DNA of 9,138 bases from positions 1-9,138 of the forward strand of contig JAQGKJ010000591.1 in the NCBI GenBank assembly GCA_028290165.1. Direction: 5' to 3'. Within the stretch, counting starts at the first letter, position 1; the number at the start of each line of letters is the position of its first letter. Of this stretch, positions 1-7,136 are shown piece after piece. The position numbers and the translations under genes were made by a program. The stretch is from Bradyrhizobium sp. (lineage in GTDB: Bacteria; Pseudomonadota; Alphaproteobacteria; Rhizobiales; Xanthobacteraceae). The notes below the pieces were generated by a model. It saw only the letters and a program-made list of their open reading frames with translations. It was not told the origin of the DNA and searched no databases.

Positions 1-60
<60 letters not shown>

Positions 61-349
61 ATAAACCTTTGCGCGTCCTCTCGAAAAACCGAAACGGCTT
101 TGGCCAACGCTTGAGGCGCCAATCCCGTCCGGAGGCTTCCTGAGAAGGCTACCCTTGGCAGATGCCCCTGGGCGCCAGCGGTATGTACCAACGCGAGCGC
201 GCTTTGGAAAGGCCTGCGAGCGATCTTTTCGGGGTTTTATGACCGCCAAAACGCGCTATTTCCGCGCCAAATGCCCCACGACAGCGGTCTTGCCAGAACT
301 GGCGCAAAAGCCCAGCCTTCCCAGCCTGGAAACCCCTTGGGGAAACGCC
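61..349. other. Intergenic region between divergent tRNA and aldehyde dehydrogenase gene
   Basis: These 289 bases must hold the promoters of the leftward tRNA and of the rightward dehydrogenase gene, but I could not pick a convincing -35/-10 pair for either. The dehydrogenase frame stays open upstream to ATG codons at 155 and 239. The peptide this would add (rich in Arg, Pro and Ala, with no recognisable domain) does not look like the start of an aldehyde dehydrogenase, so I treat it as non-coding. Confidence 0.6.
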
Positions 350-1783
350 ATGGACCAGCCCCTGAAAAGCCCGGGCCAAAGCGGCCTGGATGATGCCTTT
401 CACGCCATGTTCGAGCGGTCGCGGTCGGAGCCTGCACCGACGCTTGCAGAACGGCTCGACCGGCTGGCGCGGCTGCGCGCGGTCATTGCGGACAACGAGC
501 CCCGCTTCGACCAGGCGATCTCGGCGGAATTCGGCCATCGCAGCAGCACCGAGACCACGATCGCCGAAACCATGCTGGTGCTTGGCGAAATCAAGCACGC
601 CGCCAAGCATTTGAAGAGATGGATGGCGCCGCAGCGGGTTTCGACCGCGCTGCAATTCTTGCCCGCCAAAAACCGGCTGATCCCGCAGCCGCTCGGCGTT
701 GTCGGCATCATCGCACCCTGGAATTATCCGCTGCAGCTGACGCTCGCGCCGGCAGTCGGCGCGCTCGCCGCGGGCAACCGCGTCATGATCAAGCCGAGCG
801 AACTGGTGCCGCGGTTCTCCGCACTGCTGAAAGAGGTCATATCGGCCAAATTCGACGCCACCGAAATGACGGTCACCGGCATCGAAGGCGACATCGCGCA
901 GGCGTTTTCCGCGCTCCCCTTCGACCATCTGATCTTTACGGGCTCGACCCGGGTCGGCCGCCTGGTCGCGGAAGCCGCCGGGCGCAACCTGACACCGATC
1001 ACGCTCGAACTCGGCGGCAAATCGCCCGCGATCGTCGACCGCTCCGCCGATCTCGAAGAGGCCGCACGGCGCATCGCCTACGGCAAGCTTCTCAATGCCG
1101 GTCAGACCTGCATTGCACCTGACTATGCACTGGTGCCGGAAGATCAGGTGCAGGACTTTGCCGGCTGGCTGCAGCGCCATATCCGGCGCATGTACGGCGC
1201 CGATCCCGGCAACGCCGACTACACCTCCATCGTCTCGGACCGGCACTATGCGAGGCTCGAGGGCCTCGTGGCTGATGCTGCCGCCAAGGGTGCGAAGATC
1301 ATACAGACGGCAAAGCCCGACGATCCGCAATGGAAATCGAAGCGCAAATTTCCGCCGACCATCGTCGTCGGTGCAACACCTGACATGACCATCATGCAGG
1401 AGGAAATTTTTGGACCGTTGCTGCCGATCATGGGCTACAGGGATGCCGCCGAGCCTATTTCCTGGATCAACAAGCACGACCGGCCGCTGGCGCTGTACTG
1501 GTTCGGCAGGGACGATGCGGCGCGCGACGAGGTACTGGCGCGCACCGTCTCCGGCGGCGTCACCGTCAACGATTGCCTGTTTCACTTCACCCAGATCAAC
1601 CAGCCGATGGGCGGCGTCGGCGCATCCGGCACCGGCGCCTATCACGGCCAATGGGGATTCAATAATTTGAGCAAGTTGAAACCGGTGTTCTATCGTTCGC
1701 GGTTCAACCGGCTGGCCGATCTCTATCCGCCCTACGGCGCCAGGATCGCGCGGCTGGAAAAGATGCTGCGATTGATGTCGTAG
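350..1783 (+). CDS. Aldehyde dehydrogenase, coniferyl-aldehyde dehydrogenase type
   Basis: This 477-residue NAD(P)-dependent aldehyde dehydrogenase would oxidise an aldehyde to the acid in the cytoplasm; the family member CalB converts coniferyl aldehyde to ferulate. The residues seen fit a complete enzyme: Asn125 in APWNYP, Lys148 in IKPSE, Glu220 in ELGGKSP, nucleophile Cys254 in GQTCIAPDY and Glu352 in EEIFGP. The Glu220 to Cys254 spacing of 34 and the Asn125 to Lys148 spacing of 23 equal those of classical ALDHs. The APDY sequence after the cysteine and the short N-terminus resemble the CalB/fatty-aldehyde class, which often acts on hydrophobic aldehydes. The ATG at 350 was chosen because a purine-rich GGGGAAA lies just upstream and the protein then has normal family length; ATGs at 239 and 155 are in frame but add non-family sequence. 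The substrate is inferred. A GMC alcohol dehydrogenase follows downstream. Confidence 0.93.
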   Translation: MDQPLKSPGQSGLDDAFHAMFERSRSEPAPTLAERLDRLARLRAVIADNEPRFDQAISAEFGHRSSTETTIAETMLVLGEIKHAAKHLKRWMAPQRVSTALQFLPAKNRLIPQPLGVVGIIAPWNYPLQLTLAPAVGALAAGNRVMIKPSELVPRFSALLKEVISAKFDATEMTVTGIEGDIAQAFSALPFDHLIFTGSTRVGRLVAEAAGRNLTPITLELGGKSPAIVDRSADLEEAARRIAYGKLLNAGQTCIAPDYALVPEDQVQDFAGWLQRHIRRMYGADPGNADYTSIVSDRHYARLEGLVADAAAKGAKIIQTAKPDDPQWKSKRKFPPTIVVGATPDMTIMQEEIFGPLLPIMGYRDAAEPISWINKHDRPLALYWFGRDDAARDEVLARTVSGGVTVNDCLFHFTQINQPMGGVGASGTGAYHGQWGFNNLSKLKPVFYRSRFNRLADLYPPYGARIARLEKMLRLMS

Positions 1784-1793
1784 TGAAAAGAGC

Positions 1794-1947
1794 CGTCATT
1801 GCGAGGAGCAAACGGGTCCCGCCTTCGGCCGGCCCGATGATGAACTCCGCGACGAAGCAATCCATTCTTGCTTTGTGGCCCGATGGATTGCTTCGCGGAG
1901 CCTGTCATCGGGCGCGCATTCGCGCGACCCGTTGGCTCGCAATGACG
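1794..1947. repeat. Large imperfect palindromic intergenic repeat (about 154 bp)
   Basis: The outer arms are CGTCATTGCGAG (1794-1805) and CTCGCAATGACG (1936-1947), followed inward by AACGGGTC against GACCCGTT, GCCCGATGA against TCATCGGGC, and CTCCGCGACGAAGCAATCCAT against its complement at 1883-1900 (three bases shorter). The whole block can fold into one long bulged hairpin with its loop near 1866-1882. The type resembles intergenic palindromes that I recall being scattered through Bradyrhizobium and Rhodopseudomonas genomes. It begins 11 bases after the aldehyde dehydrogenase stop and ends 31 bases before the next start, so it could lower read-through or stabilise the upstream mRNA end. No transposase is present. 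Confidence 0.85.
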
Positions 1948-1964
1948 AAAACAACAGCAATATT

Positions 1965-1973
1965 GGGGGGAAA
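1965..1973 (+). promoter_or_regulatory. Ribosome binding site deciding a GTG start
   Basis: GGGGGGAAA lies 5 to 6 bases upstream of the GTG at 1979. It supports this GTG as the start of the GMC gene, because the frame directly after it gives the FAD-binding strand [10 protein letters not shown] as expected at the N-terminus of the family. Confidence 0.7.
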
Positions 1974-1978
1974 TACGC

Positions 1979-3583
1979 GTGACGGATACATTCGACTTTG
2001 TGGTGGTGGGCGGCGGCTCCGGCGGCTGCGCAGTGGCGGGGCGGCTTTCGGAGGATCCCAAAACCTCGGTAGCGATACTGGAAGCCGGTGGCGCGGGCGA
2101 AAACTGGGTGGTCAACACGCCTGGCGCGGTGGTGCTGATGGTCTCCGGCAAGGTGAACAACTGGGCGTTCGATACGGTGCCTCAAGCCGGCCTCAACGGC
2201 CGGATCGGCTATCAGCCGCGCGGCAAGACGCTCGGCGGGTCGTCGGCGATCAATGCCATGGTCTATATTCGCGGCCACCGAAGCGACTACGATCAATGGG
2301 CGTCGCTCGGCAACACCGGCTGGTCCTATGCCGATGTGCTGCCCTACTTCAAGCGCTCGGAGGATAATTCCGATCTCGACGGCGAGTACCACGGCAAAGG
2401 TGGCCCGCTCCATGTCTCCGGGTTGCGCTCCGACAATCCGGTGCGGGAAACGTTTCTGCAGGCCGCGCGCGAGGCGCAGTTCCGCATCCGTGAAGATTTC
2501 AACGCCGAGGACCAGGAAGGCCTCGGCACCTATCAGGTCACCCAGAAGAACGGCGAGCGCTGGAGCGCGGCACGCGGTTATATTCACCCTTTCATGGCAA
2601 CGCGCGCGAATTTGCGCGTCGAGACCCATGCGCATGCCACCCGCATCCTGTTCAAGGGCAAGCGCGCCGTCGGCGTCGAATACCGGCAGGGCAAGGAGAC
2701 CAGGCAGATTCGCGCCCGCCGCGAAGTGATCCTTTCCTCCGGTGCGTTCCAGACGCCGCAACTCCTGATGCTTTCCGGCGTCGGCGATAGCGCCGCGCTC
2801 GCAAAACACGGCATCGCATCCGTGCATCATCTGCCCTGCGTCGGGCAAAACCTGCAGGATCATCCGGATTTTGTGTTCGGCTTTACCTCCGACGCGCCGT
2901 ATTTCGCCGGCCTGTCGTTCTCTGGCATCGCGCGAATTTTCAAGGGGATTGCGCAATACCGGCGCGAGCGGCGCGGACCGATGACCTCCAACATCGCCGA
3001 ATGCGGCGGCTTCCTCAAAACCCGCCCCGACCTCGATGTGCCCGATATCCAGCTGCATTTCTGCATGGCGATGGTGAGCGATCATGGCCGCAAACCGCGC
3101 TGGGGCACCGGCTTCTCGTGTCACGTCTGCCTGTTGCGGCCGGAGAGCCGCGGCAGCGTCTGGCTGCAAAGCGCCGACCCGATTGCTGCGCCCGCGATCG
3201 ATCCAAATTTTCTCGGCGAGCACGCCGACATCGACACCATGGTCGCCGGCTTCAAGATGACAAAACGGCTGCTTGACGCGCCCGCGCTGAAGGCGCTGCA
3301 AACCTCCGATGTGTTTACCGCAGGCGTCCAGAGCGACGACGACATTCGAAAAACGCTCCGCCAATACGTCGACACCGTCTACCACCCCGTCGGCACCGTC
3401 AAGATGGGCACCGACGCGATGGCGGTGGTCGATCCGAAACTGAAAGTCTACGGCCTCGAAGGCCTGCGCGTCGTCGATGCGTCCATCATGCCGACGTTGA
3501 TCGGCGGCAACACCAACGCGCCGACCATCATGATCGGCGAGAAAGCCGCCGACATGATCAAGGCAGAGATGCGGGCGAATTGA
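1979..3583 (+). CDS. GMC-family FAD-dependent alcohol dehydrogenase (choline dehydrogenase-like)
   Basis: This 534-residue flavoprotein of the glucose-methanol-choline oxidoreductase family oxidises an alcohol to an aldehyde or ketone. The FAD-binding Rossmann motif GGGSGG is at residues 11-16 with the ribose-binding Glu35 after strand 2. GMC signature 1 ([18 protein letters not shown]) spans 82-99 and signature 2 starts at SSGAFQTPQ, 253-261. The catalytic histidine is His469 in YHPVGT, partnered by Asn511 or Asn513 in GNTNAPT. Length and order are complete and typical of the BetA/AlkJ-like branch. No betB, betI or choline transport gene is nearby, so choline as the substrate is not supported. 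The upstream aldehyde dehydrogenase could take its product, though a 154-bp palindrome separates the two genes. There is no signal peptide, so it is probably cytoplasmic or loosely membrane-bound with a quinone or other acceptor. Translation starts at GTG. Confidence 0.93.
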   Translation: MTDTFDFVVVGGGSGGCAVAGRLSEDPKTSVAILEAGGAGENWVVNTPGAVVLMVSGKVNNWAFDTVPQAGLNGRIGYQPRGKTLGGSSAINAMVYIRGHRSDYDQWASLGNTGWSYADVLPYFKRSEDNSDLDGEYHGKGGPLHVSGLRSDNPVRETFLQAAREAQFRIREDFNAEDQEGLGTYQVTQKNGERWSAARGYIHPFMATRANLRVETHAHATRILFKGKRAVGVEYRQGKETRQIRARREVILSSGAFQTPQLLMLSGVGDSAALAKHGIASVHHLPCVGQNLQDHPDFVFGFTSDAPYFAGLSFSGIARIFKGIAQYRRERRGPMTSNIAECGGFLKTRPDLDVPDIQLHFCMAMVSDHGRKPRWGTGFSCHVCLLRPESRGSVWLQSADPIAAPAIDPNFLGEHADIDTMVAGFKMTKRLLDAPALKALQTSDVFTAGVQSDDDIRKTLRQYVDTVYHPVGTVKMGTDAMAVVDPKLKVYGLEGLRVVDASIMPTLIGGNTNAPTIMIGEKAADMIKAEMRAN

Positions 3584-3607
3584 TACAGAGCCCGCCAACC
3601 ATTTCTC

Positions 3608-3697
3608 CGTCATGCCCGGGCTTGTCCCGGGCATCCACGTCTTAACGGTCTGGCGGCAAGGAAGACGTGGATGGCCGGGACAAGCCCGGCCATGACG
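3608..3697. repeat. Palindromic repeat at convergent gene junction, likely bidirectional terminator
   Basis: The arms 3608-3643 and 3662-3697 are near-perfect inverted copies: CGTCATGCCCGGGCTTGTCC opens the left arm and GGACAAGCCCGGCCATGACG closes the right, with ACGTCTT and AAGACGT at the inner ends. I count about three mismatches over some 36 bp, with an 18-base loop. Within each arm CCCGGGCTTGTCCCGGG is itself palindromic. It lies 25 bases after the GMC stop and 7 bases from the stop of the opposing SDR gene. A run of A (AATAAAAACCC, 3711-3721) lies inside the SDR gene end. The element type is, from memory, very common in Bradyrhizobium genomes. Confidence 0.85.
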
Positions 3698-3703
3698 AAT
3701 TCA

Positions 3704-4465
3704 TCACGTCAATAAAAACCCGCCGTCGACCGTCACCACGGTGCCGGTCATGTAGCGCGAGGCGGTCGACGCCAGCAGCATGATGGCGCCGTCGAGATCG
3801 GCCTCGGCGCCAATCCTGCGCTGCGGAATCCGCTTTGCCAGTTTCTCGCCCGCGGGCGTCGACCAGAATTCGTGGTTCATTTCGGTATCGATATAGCCCG
3901 GCGCCAGCGCATTGACGCGGATGCGGTTTCCAGCCAGTTCAAGCGCCATCACCTTGGTGGCCTGGATGATGCCGGCCTTGGAGATCGTATAGGGCGAGAG
4001 GAATTTCATCACGCCGAAACCGAGCACGGAGGCGATATTGACGATATTGCCTTCCTGCTTGCGTGCGATCATCCGTCGCGCCATTTCAGTCGCCGCGAAA
4101 TAGGCGCCCTTGAGATTGGCGTTGATGACGGAATCCCAATCCGCTTCCGTCTGATCGACCGCAAGCTTTTCAATCGCAATGCCGGCATTGTTGATGAGCA
4201 CGCTGACCGGACCGAGCGCTGCTTCCGCGCTGTCGATCGCTTTTGCGATCGAGACGATATCGGTCACGTCCATCTGCACCGCAACCGCGCGGCCGCCCTG
4301 GGCGCGTATTTCCTCCTCAAGACTTTTTAATTTCGCGGTCTGCCGCGCCGCCAGCGCGACCGCGGCGCCATGCGCTGAGAGCACGCGGGCGAATTGCCGG
4401 CCCAGCCCCTGCGAGGCGCCGGTGACGAGAATGATTTCTTTACTGACGTCGAATAGACCGGACAT
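3704..4465 (-). CDS. Classical short-chain dehydrogenase/reductase (FabG-like)
   Basis: This 253-residue NAD(P)-dependent oxidoreductase acts on an alcohol or ketone of unknown identity. The complete SDR set is visible: TGASQGLG at 15-22, Asp66 in DVTD, NNAG at 92-95, and the tetrad Asn117, Ser146, Tyr159 and Lys163 (YTISK), followed by a PGYIDTEM segment and a C-terminal TGTVVTVDGG. Arg41 after strand 2, with no acidic residue there, suggests NADP(H). The ATG at 4465 was chosen because GGAG lies 7 bases upstream and residue 3 onward matches the usual SDR start. An ATG 20 codons further upstream gives only a basic, unfolded-looking extension. The gene converges on the GMC dehydrogenase and diverges from the CvpA-like gene, so it is probably transcribed alone. 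It could be annotated as 3-oxoacyl-ACP reductase or glucose dehydrogenase-like, but nothing here sets the substrate. Confidence 0.93.
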   Translation of the reverse strand: MSGLFDVSKEIILVTGASQGLGRQFARVLSAHGAAVALAARQTAKLKSLEEEIRAQGGRAVAVQMDVTDIVSIAKAIDSAEAALGPVSVLINNAGIAIEKLAVDQTEADWDSVINANLKGAYFAATEMARRMIARKQEGNIVNIASVLGFGVMKFLSPYTISKAGIIQATKVMALELAGNRIRVNALAPGYIDTEMNHEFWSTPAGEKLAKRIPQRRIGAEADLDGAIMLLASTASRYMTGTVVTVDGGFLLT

Positions 4466-4497
4466 GACAACTCCGCGAGGTGAGCCGCGCGGGCGTA

Positions 4498-4525
4498 TTG
4501 ATACAGACGATTTTAGGGATCGCAA
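4498..4525 (-). promoter_or_regulatory. Possible sigma-70-type promoter for the minus-strand SDR gene
   Basis: On the minus strand TTGCGA (4525-4520) and TATCAA (4503-4498) are separated by 16 bases. Transcription would begin about 25 bases before the SDR start codon. The match is partial and was found by eye, so this is only a candidate. Confidence 0.25.
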
Positions 4526-4576
4526 ACCGGTTTAGTTGACCATATCCGGCCGTTCGAAACAGAGAATCCTCCATCC

Positions 4577-5092
4577 ATGAACAGTTTCGACGCCGTAGTC
4601 TATCTTGGATTGATCGTCGCTGTCGTCACCGGCTTCAACGCCGGATTGCTGCGCAGCGCCGCCACCATCCTGGCCTATCTGATCGCGATGCCGATCGCGG
4701 TCTGGGCGATGTCGCTGATCTCCACTCAGGCCGACGGCAATTTCGGCAGTCCTTTGGTGCAGAATTCGCTGCTGCTCTTCGGGATCTTTCTGGTCGCCGG
4801 CATGGTGCTGGGAAAAGTGATGCGGATGGCGCTCGACGAAGCCATCGGGCCGGAAGCCGGCATCGGCGATCGCCTCGCGGGCGCGGTACTCGGCGCGGTG
4901 CGCGTCGGCCTTGTCGCGATCACGCTGGTATTGATCTTCGACCAGCTCGTGCCGTCCGATCGCCAGCCGGCATACCTCACAGGCTCGCAGCTGCGGCCGC
5001 TATTGTCGGTCGCGGGGCAAAGGGGTTTTAGGTCCCTGCCGCCGGATGTCACGGCCTATATCGACCGGCTGAAGAAAGAACGGCATATATAG
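4577..5092 (+). CDS. CvpA family membrane protein
   Basis: This 171-residue integral membrane protein resembles the CvpA (colicin V production) family, whose biochemical role is poorly defined and which has been linked to envelope integrity. The N-terminal signature MNSFDAVVYLGL followed by GFNAGLLRSA is characteristic. Four hydrophobic segments are visible, near residues 6-20, 24-48, 63-83 and 100-123, with a charged, likely cytoplasmic tail (RLKKERHI at the end). The usual partner purF is not next to it here, and neither neighbour suggests a link to purine synthesis. The start is the ATG at 4577; the upstream site is weak (AGAG about 12 bases away), so regulation or start choice is less certain than for other genes here. 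It diverges from the SDR gene over a 111-base region. Confidence 0.82.
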   Translation: MNSFDAVVYLGLIVAVVTGFNAGLLRSAATILAYLIAMPIAVWAMSLISTQADGNFGSPLVQNSLLLFGIFLVAGMVLGKVMRMALDEAIGPEAGIGDRLAGAVLGAVRVGLVAITLVLIFDQLVPSDRQPAYLTGSQLRPLLSVAGQRGFRSLPPDVTAYIDRLKKERHI

Positions 5093-5204
5093 CTCGCCGG
5101 GTTCGCCTCCTGATATGCATTTCGGAGATAGCGAGTCTCTTATCAGAGCCGCCCGGGTTGGCTAGAGTGGCGGGACCGAACCTTCAAAAACCACCTGACA
5201 TAAC

Positions 5205-5209
5205 GGGAG
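5205..5209 (+). promoter_or_regulatory. Ribosome binding site deciding a GTG start
   Basis: GGGAG sits 7 bases before the GTG at 5217. No ATG is available near this point, and the reading frame from the GTG begins with the expected first strand of an SDR fold (KGRRAIVCASS). Confidence 0.7.
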
Positions 5210-5216
5210 TGAGACA

Positions 5217-6002
5217 GTGGATCTTGGGATCAAAGGCCGCCGCGCCATCGTGTGCGCATCCAGCAAGGGTTTGGGCCGCGCCTGCGCCATGGCGCTGGCT
5301 AACGAAGGGGTACATGTCACGCTGACCGCGCGCGGCGCGGAAGCACTGGCGAAAACTGCAGCCGAGATACGCAAAGCCAATCCGGGCGTCACGGTGACCG
5401 AAGTCGCCGGCGACATCACCACGCCCGCAGGCCGCGAGGCCGCTTTGAAAGCCTGTCCCGACCCGGACATCCTGGTCAACAATGCCGGCGGTCCGCCACC
5501 CGGCGATTTCCGCAACTGGACCCGCGACGACTGGATCAAGGCGCTGGACGCCAACATGCTGACCCCGATCGAACTGATCAAGGCGACCGTGGACGGCATG
5601 ATGGCCCGGAAATTCGGCCGCATCGTCAACATCACTTCGGCCGCGGTAAAGGCGCCGATCGAGGTATTGGGCCTCTCCAACGGCGCGCGCGCCGGCCTCA
5701 CCGGCTTTGTCGCGGGCATTGCGCGCAAGACCGTGATCAATAACGTCACCATCAACGCCCTGCTGCCGGGCCCCTTCGACACCGATCGGCTCCGCGGCGC
5801 CGTCGCGAAGGCAGAAGCGGAGAGGCGCGGGATCACCGTCGACCAATTGCTGGCGGAACGCGCCAAGCTCAATCCGGCCGGACGCTTCGGCGATCCAGAG
5901 GAATTCGGCCTGGCCTGCGCGTTTCTGTGCGGCGCCAAGGCAGGATTTATCACTGGCCAAAACATCTTGCTCGACGGCGGTGCGTTTCCGGGCACGCTGT
6001 GA
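5217..6002 (+). CDS. SDR-fold protein with non-canonical active site (3-oxoacyl-ACP reductase-like)
   Basis: This 261-residue protein has the SDR fold but an altered core. The cofactor loop reads CASSKGLG (13-20), with Cys and Ala where TG is usual. NNAG (88-91), Asn113 and Ser141 (in NITSA) are kept. At the positions of the catalytic Tyr and Lys (Ser+13 and Ser+17, the spacing found in the classical SDR at 3704-4465) are Ser154 and Arg158 in LSNGARAGL. The C-terminal TGQNILLDGG is normal. This fits the group that CDD describes as BKR-like SDR-like, said to lack a perfect cofactor motif and catalytic tetrad, so the change is a family trait rather than decay. Whether it is an active reductase, a dehydratase-like enzyme or a binding protein is unknown. 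It starts at GTG and overlaps the next gene by 4 bases, so the two form an operon. Confidence 0.9.
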   Translation: MDLGIKGRRAIVCASSKGLGRACAMALANEGVHVTLTARGAEALAKTAAEIRKANPGVTVTEVAGDITTPAGREAALKACPDPDILVNNAGGPPPGDFRNWTRDDWIKALDANMLTPIELIKATVDGMMARKFGRIVNITSAAVKAPIEVLGLSNGARAGLTGFVAGIARKTVINNVTINALLPGPFDTDRLRGAVAKAEAERRGITVDQLLAERAKLNPAGRFGDPEEFGLACAFLCGAKAGFITGQNILLDGGAFPGTL

Positions 6003-6988
6003 AGGCAGTCTGGTACGAACGATCAGGCGCCGCGCCGGACGTCCTGACCTTCGGTGAGATGCCGACACCGATGGCCGGACCGGGCGAAGTCCGCATCCGG
6101 CTGGAAGCCTCCGGCGTCAATCCCGCCGACGTCGGCCGGCGCGCCGGCAGCTATCGCGCGATGGAATTTCCGCGAGTGATCCCCAACAGCGACGGCGCGG
6201 GTATCATCGACCAGGTCGGCGACGGCGTCACGCGGCTTCGCGTCGGCGAGCGTGTCTGGCTCTATAACGGCCAGCGCAACGGCCGCGCCTTCGGCACCGC
6301 GGCGGAATATATCGCGCTGGCCGAGCATCTGGTCACGCCACTGCCCGACGTTGTCTCATTCGCGGCCGGTGCGACGCTCGGCATTCCCTGCATGACCGCG
6401 TGGTGCTGCCTGTTCGGCGACGGGCCGATCGCGGGCCAAACCGTGCTGGTCACCGGGGGTGCAGGCGCGGTCGGCCATTACGCCGTGCAGCTGGCAAAAG
6501 GCGGCGGCGCGCGGGTGATTGCGACCGTCAGCTCGCAAGCAAAGGCGGAACAGGCGCTTCTCGCGGGCGCCGATCTCGTCATCGGCTACAAGACCGAAGA
6601 TGTGATCGCAAGAACGCTGGCGTTTACCGAACAACGCGGCGTCAATCGCGTGGTCGATGTCGACTTCGGCGGCAACATCGCAACGACCTTAAAATTGATG
6701 GCGATGAATTCGACCATCGCCGTCTACGCCACCAACGGCAACCGCAGCCCGGTGGTTTCGATGCGCGAGCTGATGGAGAAATGCATCGCATTGCGCACGC
6801 TCGTGCTGTTCGCGCTGCCCTCGCCGCTGCTCGCAGCGGCGCAAGCCGACATTTCGAAATGGCTGGCCGCGGCCAAGCGCATCCATAATATCGCGGCGCA
6901 GTTTCCGCTGCTGGAGACCGCGCAGGCGCATCTCGCGGTGGAAAAAGGCGATAAGCTCGGTACCGTCATCGTCGACTGCGCGCGCTAG
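5999..6988 (+). CDS. Zinc-independent MDR oxidoreductase, NADPH:quinone reductase-like
   Basis: This 329-residue medium-chain reductase of the quinone oxidoreductase class would use NADPH to reduce a quinone or an enone. The N-terminal GroES-like domain carries SGVNPADVGRRAG (residues 38-50) and the Rossmann domain has VTGGAGAVG at 151-159. The GHE motif and the structural cysteine cluster of zinc alcohol dehydrogenases are absent. The GTG at 5999 was chosen over an ATG at 5927, because family members begin with a strand like KAVWYERSGAAPDVL and the longer version only adds out-of-frame translation of the preceding gene. The start overlaps the upstream stop as GTGA, implying translational coupling, with no strong ribosome site of its own. 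Substrate and physiological role are not set by the sequence. Its link to the atypical SDR suggests they act on the same compound. Confidence 0.92.
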   Translation: MKAVWYERSGAAPDVLTFGEMPTPMAGPGEVRIRLEASGVNPADVGRRAGSYRAMEFPRVIPNSDGAGIIDQVGDGVTRLRVGERVWLYNGQRNGRAFGTAAEYIALAEHLVTPLPDVVSFAAGATLGIPCMTAWCCLFGDGPIAGQTVLVTGGAGAVGHYAVQLAKGGGARVIATVSSQAKAEQALLAGADLVIGYKTEDVIARTLAFTEQRGVNRVVDVDFGGNIATTLKLMAMNSTIAVYATNGNRSPVVSMRELMEKCIALRTLVLFALPSPLLAAAQADISKWLAAAKRIHNIAAQFPLLETAQAHLAVEKGDKLGTVIVDCAR

Positions 6989-7025
6989 GGTAATCTAGAA
7001 TTGTCCGGCTCCGCATTCATTAGCA

Positions 7026-7087
7026 CCTCTCCCCTTGTGGGAGGGGTGAGGGGTTAAGCTCTATCGATAGACCGTGACCCCTCACCC
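7026..7087. terminator. Hairpin region at convergent junction, possible bidirectional terminator
   Basis: Two overlapping stems are visible. The first pairs CCTCTCCC (7026-7033) with GGGAGGGG (7039-7046) around the loop CTTGT. The second pairs GGGTGAGGGGTTA (7044-7056) with TGACCCCTCACCC (7075-7087), 12 of 13 matching. They share 7044-7046, so the two cannot both form fully. The region lies between the ends of the quinone reductase-like gene and the DUF3775 gene, where a terminator is needed in both directions, but there is no T-run. C/G-rich palindromes of this kind are also a repeated type in Bradyrhizobium, so it may be a repeat acting as a terminator. Confidence 0.5.
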
Positions 7088-7136
7088 TGAGCAACCGGCA
7101 ACATGAGTAACCGCCGTTGCCGAGAACATCTCGTCC

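Noticed and set aside
155..349. N-terminal extension of the aldehyde dehydrogenase from ATG 155 or 239
   Set aside because: The added residues do not resemble any ALDH N-terminus or a signal peptide, and the ATG at 350 has a better upstream site and gives family length.
149..1651. Open frame of 500 codons on the minus strand
   Set aside because: It lies opposite the aldehyde dehydrogenase, is rich in Arg, Gly and Asp as expected for antisense of a GC-rich gene, and shows no domain.
1783..2367. Plus-strand frame of 194 codons across the palindromic repeat
   Set aside because: It consists of the repeat plus an out-of-frame reading of the GMC gene start, so it is not a separate gene.
1979..3583. 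Calling the GMC gene betA (choline dehydrogenase)
   Set aside because: The motifs are shared by many GMC alcohol dehydrogenases, and no betaine aldehyde dehydrogenase, betI or choline transporter is adjacent; the nearby ALDH is of the coniferyl-aldehyde type.
1796..3634. Open frame of 612 codons on the minus strand
   Set aside because: It is antisense to the GMC gene and runs through a palindromic repeat at one end. Its translation shows no family motif, while the plus strand carries a complete GMC enzyme.
4536..4564. TTGACC as a -35 box for the CvpA-like gene
   Set aside because: At 17 bases spacing the -10 position reads ACAGAG, and transcription would begin only a few bases before the ATG.
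5097..5156. Nested inverted segments (CCGGG/CCCGG, CTGATA/TATCAG, GAGA/TCTC) after the CvpA-like gene
   Set aside because: The stems are short and the internal loops uneven (9 against 1 base), and there is no T-run. A terminator or attenuator cannot be claimed by eye.
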